Part shown: piece by piece, positions 38,905 to 43,153 of the stretch
Position numbering within the stretch: position 1 is the stretch's first letter
Layout: each line of letters starts with the position of its first letter
Assembly (NCBI GenBank): GCA_944384305.1
Contig: CALWSW010000003.1
Coordinates: 1 to 43,153, forward strand
Direction: 5' to 3'
Length of the DNA stretch: 43,153 nucleotides
From: an uncultured Christensenellaceae bacterium
GTDB taxonomy: Bacteria; Bacillota; Clostridia; Christensenellales; CALWSW01
The notes under the pieces: generated by a model
What the model saw: the letters and a program-made list of their open reading frames with translations, nothing else
What the model was told of the DNA's origin: nothing
Database searches by the model: none
Translations under genes and position numbers: made by a program

Positions 38905-39185
38905 TCCGCGCCGCCTTTTGCGCTGATCAGCCCGTCGAGCTCCAGCCAGCCGGCAAACAACGCCGCGTGGCGGGCGGTGTGCGCGTCCAGGGCACGGAGT
39001 TCTGTTTCTATCCCGCGCCGTATGGCGTGGAGCTCGTCCAAACTCAGATCCCGCCATTCGGGCCGGGCCGCGCGGCATACGCAGCACCGGCAGCGGTAGC
39101 CTTCCGGCGGCGGGGCAAAATAAGTCTGCTTGTCCACCGCCCAGTCACGTCCGCAGACGGTGCAGCGCAAGGTGTATTTTGTCAT
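38901..39185 (-). CDS. Zinc-ribbon-like early protein
   Basis: The 94-residue protein has CTVCGRDWAV and CRCCVCRAARPEW, two paired-Cys groups ~23 residues apart as in zinc ribbons, followed by a helical SLDELHAIRRGIETELRALD. It is coupled to both neighbours by 4-bp overlaps. A nucleic acid-binding role is plausible. Confidence 0.65.
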   Translation of the reverse strand: MTKYTLRCTVCGRDWAVDKQTYFAPPPEGYRCRCCVCRAARPEWRDLSLDELHAIRRGIETELRALDAHTARHAALFAGWLELDGLISAKGGAE

Positions 39186-39574
39186 TCTTTAACACCTTCG
39201 CCCAGCCATTCGGCTTTGATGCGCTTTGCCGCGCCAGGCAACAAGCCGATCAGCTCGTCTCCCAGGCCTGCCATGATCACCGCTGGGCCAACAATGGGCC
39301 CAACCCCGAAGGCGGCTATGAGGCTTGCAATTCCGTTGTGCGGCAGACCGAGCAGCCGGCCCTCCTCATTGACGATCATGACGACGCGGGCTCCGTCTTC
39401 CCGGGCCCATCCATCCGACAGCATGGTGGGTACTGTCTCGATCGGACCGCCTACCAGCTTCTGCAGCTCTCCAAGCGCCAGCGTCCCAGTTTTTGGGTCG
39501 CAATTGATCAGCCCTGCGCCTGCGTCGGGGTCGATTACGATCACTTGCCTCTTCATTGTCATTGTCATTGTCAT
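39182..39574 (-). CDS. DUF3846 domain protein
   Basis: The 130-residue protein contains LQKLVGGPIETVPTMLSDG and VVMIVNEEGRLLGLPHNGI, followed by GVGPIVGPAVIMAG, the DUF3846 pattern common on phages and plasmids, with unknown function. The first of four in-frame ATGs (39574) is chosen: AAGGAGGGGAA lies before it and it overlaps the preceding stop (ATGA). The start region is a three-fold ATGACA repeat. Confidence 0.82.
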   Translation of the reverse strand: MTMTMTMKRQVIVIDPDAGAGLINCDPKTGTLALGELQKLVGGPIETVPTMLSDGWAREDGARVVMIVNEEGRLLGLPHNGIASLIAAFGVGPIVGPAVIMAGLGDELIGLLPGAAKRIKAEWLGEGVKE

Positions 39575-39858
39575 TTCCCCTCCTTGTTGAGCGGACACCA
39601 CGGCGGCGTTCTCCCCGACCAGTCTGCCGGATTGCCAATCTTTCGTGCGTTTGGCGTCGCCATGCAGTAGGGCGCGAAGGGCTGCAGCTCGCGTCCAGGC
39701 GCCGAAGGAGATGCGACACGAATCATTGTGTCCTCGCACTTGATCCACCCGCCCAGGTGATCGCCCTGCCGTGCCTTGTAGTAAGCCGGACAAGCAGGCT
39801 CTGTCCGGACAAGATCGCCGCCGTGGCGCTCGAATTTACCATTACATCTGCGTCTCAT
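39571..39858 (-). CDS. Small Cys-containing early protein
   Basis: The 95-residue protein reads MRRRCNGKFERHGGDLVRTE, PACPAYYKARQGDHL and WIKCEDTMIR, with six Cys that might form a metal site. The ATG at 39858 overlaps the stop of the 43-residue gene by 4 bp, which decides this start over longer options. No recognised family. Confidence 0.65.
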   Translation of the reverse strand: MRRRCNGKFERHGGDLVRTEPACPAYYKARQGDHLGGWIKCEDTMIRVASPSAPGRELQPFAPYCMATPNARKIGNPADWSGRTPPWCPLNKEGK

Positions 39859-39986
39859 TTGTTCCATCCTTCCCTCTTGCGTCGCCAGCGTCGGCAGAGC
39901 CACAAGCCTGCCGTTACCCCCGCCGCAAATCCTACGGCCAACAGTCCCAGGATCCACAGCAGGATGCCCATTGCCTGCGTGGTCAT
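39855..39986 (-). CDS. 43-residue single-span membrane protein
   Basis: Translated from the minus strand: MTTQAMGILLWILGLLAVGF, then AAGVTAGLWLCRRWRRKREG and WNK. One transmembrane helix spans about 5-31, with a basic tail that should stay in the cytoplasm. AAGGAGGAG precedes the ATG, and it overlaps both neighbours by 4 bp, which supports that it is real. Function unknown; a membrane-acting early phage peptide is possible. Confidence 0.7.
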   Translation of the reverse strand: MTTQAMGILLWILGLLAVGFAAGVTAGLWLCRRWRRKREGWNK

Positions 39987-40129
39987 TTGCCGTTCTCCTC
40001 CTTCGTTTTTTCCTTTTCGCGTTCACGCGCCAGCCACCGCCGAATCATGCCCAGGGTTTCCGCAGCGAGAACGTCCCGCACGTGGGCGGGGATCTGCGTG
40101 ACGTCGATATATATTTGATGTTCGTTCAT
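39983..40129 (-). CDS. 48-residue early protein, first gene of the leftward early run after Cro
   Basis: Translated from the minus strand: MNEHQIYIDVTQIPAHVRDV, LAAETLGMIRRWLARERE, then KEKTKEENGK. AAAGGAGCAACTT precedes the ATG at 40129. It is mostly helical with a charged tail. It overlaps the next small gene by 4 bp. The operator copy at 40170-40186 lies ~40 bp upstream. Function unknown. Confidence 0.7.
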   Translation of the reverse strand: MNEHQIYIDVTQIPAHVRDVLAAETLGMIRRWLAREREKEKTKEENGK

Positions 40130-40169
40130 AAGTTGCTCCTTTCTTTTAGTCCGAAAGCTCTTAACGGTA

Positions 40170-40186
40170 GTAGATTTTAAATCTAC
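40170..40186. promoter_or_regulatory. Operator 1, palindrome between the Cro-like and early genes
   Basis: GTAGATTTTAAATCTAC is a perfect dyad. It extends to 10-bp arms (TAGTAGATTT and AAATCTACTA flanking T) over 40168-40188. It matches the three operators in the repressor/Cro region at the fixed positions. It lies just after the Cro-like stop; a weak minus-strand promoter (TTGCGT, 17 bp, TCTACT) overlaps it. Confidence 0.7.
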
Positions 40187-40189
40187 TAG

Positions 40190-40393
40190 TCACGCAAAAA
40201 AAATGGCTTCTCTTTCTTCTACCGATAAGTCAAGGATTTCGGACAGCTTCATAATCTCACTTGCTTTAAACTCACTGTCATTTTCGATTTTTTTTCGTAG
40301 GCCATATGAAGAAAGTCCCATTTGCGCAGCAACATATTTATTTTTAAGCCCTCGATTGTTTATTGCTGCTCGCAACGCTTGAGTATCTGTCAT
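40190..40393 (-). CDS. Cro-like helix-turn-helix regulator
   Basis: The 67-residue protein has LKNKYVAAQMGLSSYGLRKK as helix-turn-helix, followed by FKASEIMKLSEILDLSVEER, an XRE/Cro layout. It is divergent from the S24 repressor and starts behind GGGAGGAAAAAGG. Size and position make it the antagonist of the repressor in the lysis-lysogeny switch, first gene of the leftward early operon. Confidence 0.85.
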   Translation of the reverse strand: MTDTQALRAAINNRGLKNKYVAAQMGLSSYGLRKKIENDSEFKASEIMKLSEILDLSVEEREAIFFA

Positions 40394-40409
40394 CCTTTTT
40401 CCTCCCTTC

Positions 40410-40426
40410 GTATATTTAAAATCTAC
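40410..40426. promoter_or_regulatory. Operator 2
   Basis: GTATATTTAAAATCTAC has half sites differing at one position from operator 1. It lies just downstream of the -10 of the Cro-like promoter, where a bound repressor would block transcription start. Confidence 0.65.
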
Positions 40427-40432
40427 AACACA

Positions 40433-40461
40433 AGCATACCATTTAGTGTATTTAAAGTCAA
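40433..40461 (-). promoter_or_regulatory. Leftward early promoter (Cro-like gene)
   Basis: On the minus strand TTGACT (40461-40456), a 17-bp spacer and TATGCT (40438-40433) lie 40 bp before the Cro-like ATG. Operator 3 covers the -35 box. Confidence 0.7.
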
Positions 40462-40462
40462 C
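40446..40462. promoter_or_regulatory. Operator 3
   Basis: GTGTATTTAAAGTCAAC fits the consensus GTNNATTTNNANTNNAC and overlaps the -35 of the leftward promoter. Confidence 0.6.
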
Positions 40463-40488
40463 ACTTTTTGATTATTTCTCCAACTTTA

Positions 40489-40505
40489 GTTGATTTTCAA
40501 TTTAC
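40489..40505. promoter_or_regulatory. Operator 4
   Basis: GTTGATTTTCAATTTAC fits the consensus and overlaps the -35 of the repressor promoter, so it may set autoregulation. Confidence 0.6.
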
Positions 40506-40518
40506 GCTATGTTATATT
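40490..40518 (+). promoter_or_regulatory. Repressor promoter
   Basis: TTGATT (40490-40495), a 17-bp spacer and TATATT (40513-40518) are followed closely by AAAAAGGAGG and the repressor ATG at 40539, giving a very short leader. Confidence 0.6.
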
Positions 40519-40538
40519 TCAAAAAGGAGGAAGTTACA

Positions 40539-41174
40539 ATGTCCGAAATCAGTCAACGAATTCGATCCCGCCGAGAAGAGCTCGGTCTTTCACAGGAAGA
40601 ATTGGCAAAGAGAATGGGATATAAGTCTCGCTCTTCCATTAACAAAATAGAACTTGGTGAAAACGATATCCCTCAATCTAAAATTGAAGCTTTTGCCAAG
40701 GCTTTGAGCACAACTCCTGCTTATTTAATGGGGTGGATTAATGACCCATCTATAAGGAAAATCTCAGAAATCTTTCCTTATCACCCCACACACCGAATTC
40801 CCATTCTGGGCCGTATTTCAGCCGGTAAGCCGCTTTTTGCCGAAGAAAACATTGAAGGTTACACCTATACCGAGCTCAATAGCGGGGGCACCTATTACGC
40901 TCTACGTGTCGCCGGTGACAGCATGAACGCTGCCCGCATCAACGAGGGCGATCTACTCATCGTTCGACAGCAGGATGAAGTAGAAAATGGCCAAATTGCC
41001 ATCGTTATGGTAAATGGCAATGATGCCACTGTCAAAAAATACTACCGCAATGGAGATACAGTCACCTTACTGCCTCAAAGTCTCAATCCTGAGCACCAGA
41101 TGCAAGTTTATGACTTGCGAAAATCTCAGATAAAGATATTGGGATTAGTGGTTCAAAACGTAATTAAACTGTAA
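40539..41174 (+). CDS. Phage repressor, XRE helix-turn-helix plus S24 (LexA-like) autoprotease
   Basis: The 211-residue protein has an N-terminal HTH (LSQEELAKRMGYKSRSSINK, residues ~17-36) and a C-terminal S24 peptidase. The cleavage region is GRISAGKPLFAEEN with an Ala-Gly bond. The catalytic Ser is in VAGDSMNAARINEGD and the Lys lies in DATVKKYYR. RecA-stimulated self-cleavage after DNA damage would induce the phage. The ATG at 40539 follows AAAAAGGAGG; an ATG 10 codons earlier is less likely. It faces the Cro-like gene and starts the rightward lysogenic genes. Confidence 0.95.
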   Translation: MSEISQRIRSRREELGLSQEELAKRMGYKSRSSINKIELGENDIPQSKIEAFAKALSTTPAYLMGWINDPSIRKISEIFPYHPTHRIPILGRISAGKPLFAEENIEGYTYTELNSGGTYYALRVAGDSMNAARINEGDLLIVRQQDEVENGQIAIVMVNGNDATVKKYYRNGDTVTLLPQSLNPEHQMQVYDLRKSQIKILGLVVQNVIKL

Positions 41175-41219
41175 ATTTAATAAATAGCCGGTAGTGTCCG
41201 GCGTAGAGGAGGTAACACA

Positions 41220-41429
41220 ATGGGGTGGAAGATCGGAGGAGGGATCTGCAGCGTAATGACTGTAGCCGGAATTATTGTTGCAGCAACAACAGAACCGGAA
41301 TATGCGACTCCTGCCCAATGGGTCGTTGCCGCTTTGTTCGCAGCGCTTGCGGTATATTTTTTCTGGAAGGGCAGCAAAAAGAAGAAAGGTGTTTCCCATT
41401 CCAGTGAAACCCCGGAGCACACTTCATGA
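41220..41429 (+). CDS. Small two-span membrane protein of the lysogeny operon
   Basis: The 69-residue protein has hydrophobic segments at about 5-23 (IGGGICSVMTVAGIIVAA) and 32-50 (AQWVVAALFAALAVYFFW), then a basic tail. GAGGAGG precedes the ATG. It lies 45 bp after the repressor and overlaps the next gene by 4 bp. Small membrane proteins here can act in superinfection exclusion, but there is no family evidence. Confidence 0.65.
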   Translation: MGWKIGGGICSVMTVAGIIVAATTEPEYATPAQWVVAALFAALAVYFFWKGSKKKKGVSHSSETPEHTS

Positions 41430-42832
41430 ACGCCCAGGATGTTTCTGCCGGATTAAATCGGAAGTCTGGCGGTGGAATCGGAAATCTTTTTAAGTCGCGC
41501 GAAAACCAGCAGCTAAAACATCAAATTGCCGCTCTCGAGGCACAATTGACGCCCGAAATGCGGGATACTTTGACGGCGCAAAAGCGGCTTGCCGAAGCCA
41601 AGCAGGAAGTGTCTCTTTGTGAATCGAAACTGGCTGGTCTCAAATCTGATCTGACGGCCCTGCAAAACGAAATCAGCGCTGCAAAGAAAAACCTTGTGGA
41701 AACGAATGACGCCATACTGATGCAGGAGTTTGGCCTGTACGAGCCCAAATATTCTTTTGCCAATTCTGACTTATATAAAAACGCTCTGCAAGAGGTGCGC
41801 GCAAAGCAGAAGGAAATGATTCGAAGCAAGACTGCCGCGACTGGTTCCACTACCTGGAGAGTCAACAACAACCTTGCCAAAGGCCGGAAAATGGTTGCCG
41901 ACATGCAGAAATTGCTTGTTCGCGCCTTTAATACCGAATGCGACGAAATCATCGATAAGATCAAGTTCAACAATGTTGATTCAGGAATTCAAAGAATCAA
42001 TGCGTCTCGCGATGCTATTTCCAAACTGGGAAGCATGATGGACGTTTCCATCACTCCGGGCTATTTGCAGCTCAAGCTTGATGAACTTCATCTTGCCTAT
42101 GAATATCAGCAAAAGAAGCAGGAAGAGAAGGAGGAACAGCGCAGGTTACGTGAAGAACTCCGTGAACAGGCAAAGCTCAAAAAAGAAATTGAAGAAGCCC
42201 GGCAGAAAATCGCCAAAGACAAGCAGCATTATGAAATTGCCCTAAAGCAGGCGCGAGAGCGTCTTAATGCCGAGAAAGATGATGTGAAGAGGGCAGACCT
42301 TGAAGATAAAATGGCATTGTTCCAAGAGCAGCTGGAAAAGCTTGGAAAAGAACTTGAAGAAGTTGACTATAGAGAAGCAAACCAAAAAGCGGGCTATGTG
42401 TATGTGATATCCAACATAGGGGCTTTTGGAGAAAACGTGTATAAAATTGGAATGACCCGACGGCTGGAACCCATGGACCGCATCGACGAGCTCGGGGATG
42501 CTTCGGTTCCTTTTAAATTTGATGTTCACGCTATGATTTTTGCTGAGGATGCACCCAAACTGGAAGCCGCGCTTCACCATGCTTTTGAGGCCCAGAGGCT
42601 CAATATGGTAAACAACCGGCGAGAATTCTTCCGGGTGCCCTTGGATGAGATTAAGCGAGTTGTGCGAGAAAATTTTGATAACACTGTAGAATTTGTGGAC
42701 ATTCCGGACGCAGAACAATACCGGCAGTCGTTGCTGTTAAAAAAGCAAGAGGCATCCTCCGGTGCTTGCCGCGCTCACGATTTCGTGAACACAGAGGCCC
42801 AAATTGGATGGAAAAAGGAGCTTGGTTTATGA
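41426..42832 (+). CDS. DUF4041 / T5orf172 (GIY-YIG-like) protein
   Basis: The 468-residue protein has an N-terminal coiled coil (~30-95), a DUF4041 region (~100-225; ILMQEFGLYEPKYSFANSDL, AFNTECDEIIDKIKFNN), and a second long coiled coil (~235-320). The C-terminal T5orf172/MUG113 domain (~325-420) has GYVYVISN and VYKIGMTRRLEPMDRIDELG, with NRREFFRVPLDEI near its end. GIY-YIG-type domains can be nucleases. The family occurs on prophages near repressors and its role is not established. It is coupled to dinD by a 4-bp overlap. Confidence 0.85.
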   Translation: MNAQDVSAGLNRKSGGGIGNLFKSRENQQLKHQIAALEAQLTPEMRDTLTAQKRLAEAKQEVSLCESKLAGLKSDLTALQNEISAAKKNLVETNDAILMQEFGLYEPKYSFANSDLYKNALQEVRAKQKEMIRSKTAATGSTTWRVNNNLAKGRKMVADMQKLLVRAFNTECDEIIDKIKFNNVDSGIQRINASRDAISKLGSMMDVSITPGYLQLKLDELHLAYEYQQKKQEEKEEQRRLREELREQAKLKKEIEEARQKIAKDKQHYEIALKQARERLNAEKDDVKRADLEDKMALFQEQLEKLGKELEEVDYREANQKAGYVYVISNIGAFGENVYKIGMTRRLEPMDRIDELGDASVPFKFDVHAMIFAEDAPKLEAALHHAFEAQRLNMVNNRREFFRVPLDEIKRVVRENFDNTVEFVDIPDAEQYRQSLLLKKQEASSGACRAHDFVNTEAQIGWKKELGL

Positions 42833-43153
42833 ACGATCTTGTAAAGTATAGCGAGAAGACGTTTGAAGATATCAAACATATCAATGAATATGGCGAGGAA
42901 TTCTGGTATGCCAGAGAACTACAGCTTGCATTGGAATATTCTGAGTGGCGCAATTTTAATAACGCCATTGAGAAAGCCAAAACTGCATGTGAGACCAGTG
43001 GATTTGATGTGCAAGACCATTTTGTTGATGTCAACAAAATGGTTGAAATCGGCTCTGGCGCAGAGCGCAAAATCGATGACATCATGCTTTCCCGTTATGC
43101 ATGCTATCTGATCGTGATGAACGGTGATCCTAAGAAGGAAGTTATTGCCATAG
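42829..43153 (+). CDS. dinD: DNA damage-inducible protein D, N-terminal part (runs off the right edge)
   Basis: The visible 108 residues read FWYARELQLALEYSEWRNFN, then DHFVDVNKMVEIGSGAERKI, then DDIMLSRYACYLIVMNGDPK, the DinD signature. DinD of E. coli is an SOS protein that inhibits RecA. AAAAGGAG precedes the ATG, which overlaps the DUF4041 stop. A DinD homologue behind an S24 repressor may modulate induction. The gene continues outside the window. Confidence 0.9.
   Translation, partial: MNDLVKYSEKTFEDIKHINEYGEEFWYARELQLALEYSEWRNFNNAIEKAKTACETSGFDVQDHFVDVNKMVEIGSGAERKIDDIMLSRYACYLIVMNGDPKKEVIAI

Larger units (their letters stand above)
9276..43153. mobile_element. Prophage, contractile-tailed (myovirus-like), left part; right end outside the window
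   Basis: A contiguous set of packaging, head, contractile tail, lysis, early and lysogeny genes follows tRNA-Ala. The tail has sheath and tube proteins, a LysM baseplate-hub protein, gp25-like and baseplate J proteins, as in PBSX/Xkd-type phages. No structural gene seen is interrupted. The integrase, any excisionase and attR are not in the window. Base composition is visibly less GC-rich than in the flanking chromosome, most clearly at 40-43 kb. Confidence 0.95.

Noticed and set aside
1-43153. CRISPR array
   Set aside because: No regularly spaced direct repeats with unique spacers were found; the only tight repeats are the Cys codons at 14.4-14.7 kb and the short ATGACA run near 39.56 kb.

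Overview
The window is a junction between a GC-rich clostridial chromosome and an integrated temperate phage. Bases 1 to about 9275 hold housekeeping genes: mfd, pth, a short glmU, purR, murC, rqcP, a fused ispDF, a membrane-anchored beta-propeller protein, radA and a tRNA-Ala. A PurR of the Gram-positive type, RqcP, the IspDF fusion and the anaerobe-like gene set with high GC suggest an Oscillospiraceae-type gut Firmicute. The genus cannot be fixed from this sequence.

From just after tRNA-Ala(CGC) to the right edge lies a contractile-tailed (PBSX/XkdK-type) prophage that runs off the window. Nearly all of it is transcribed leftward. Read from right to left: a Cro-like gene; a chain of tiny overlapping early genes (DUF3846, zinc-ribbon-like proteins, an HUH rolling-circle Rep-like protein, MazG-like, a sigma-region-4/ArpU-like regulator); an AT-richer DUF2971 cargo gene; terS, terL, portal and a MuF protein carrying a nuclease-toxin-like C-terminus; scaffold, capsid and connectors; sheath, tube, a -1 frameshifted tail chaperone, tape measure and baseplate; tail fibres; then an unusual cassette and the lysis genes.

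The unusual cassette (about 12.3-15.0 kb) is the main discovery candidate. A protein with 25 cysteines spaced almost perfectly as CxxxC or CxxC is followed by two small helical proteins of unknown function and a radical SAM/SPASM enzyme. This looks like a CXXX-repeat RiPP maturation system built into a phage late operon between the tail fibres and the endolysin. The endolysin next to it is itself odd: an intact subtilisin-like S8 protease fused to SH3, peptidoglycan-binding and M15 peptidase domains. The gp10/XkdI-type connector that should sit between the XkdH- and XkdJ-like genes is absent there, and one is found instead beyond the holin at the attachment-site end.

To the right, the rightward repressor (HTH plus S24 autoprotease) faces the Cro-like gene. 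Four copies of a 17-bp operator with consensus GTNNATTTNNANTNNAC lie around the two divergent promoters and in front of the early genes. Behind the repressor is a coupled lysogenic set: a small membrane protein, a DUF4041/GIY-YIG-like protein, and DinD, which is cut by the window edge. The integrase and right attachment site are not in the window.
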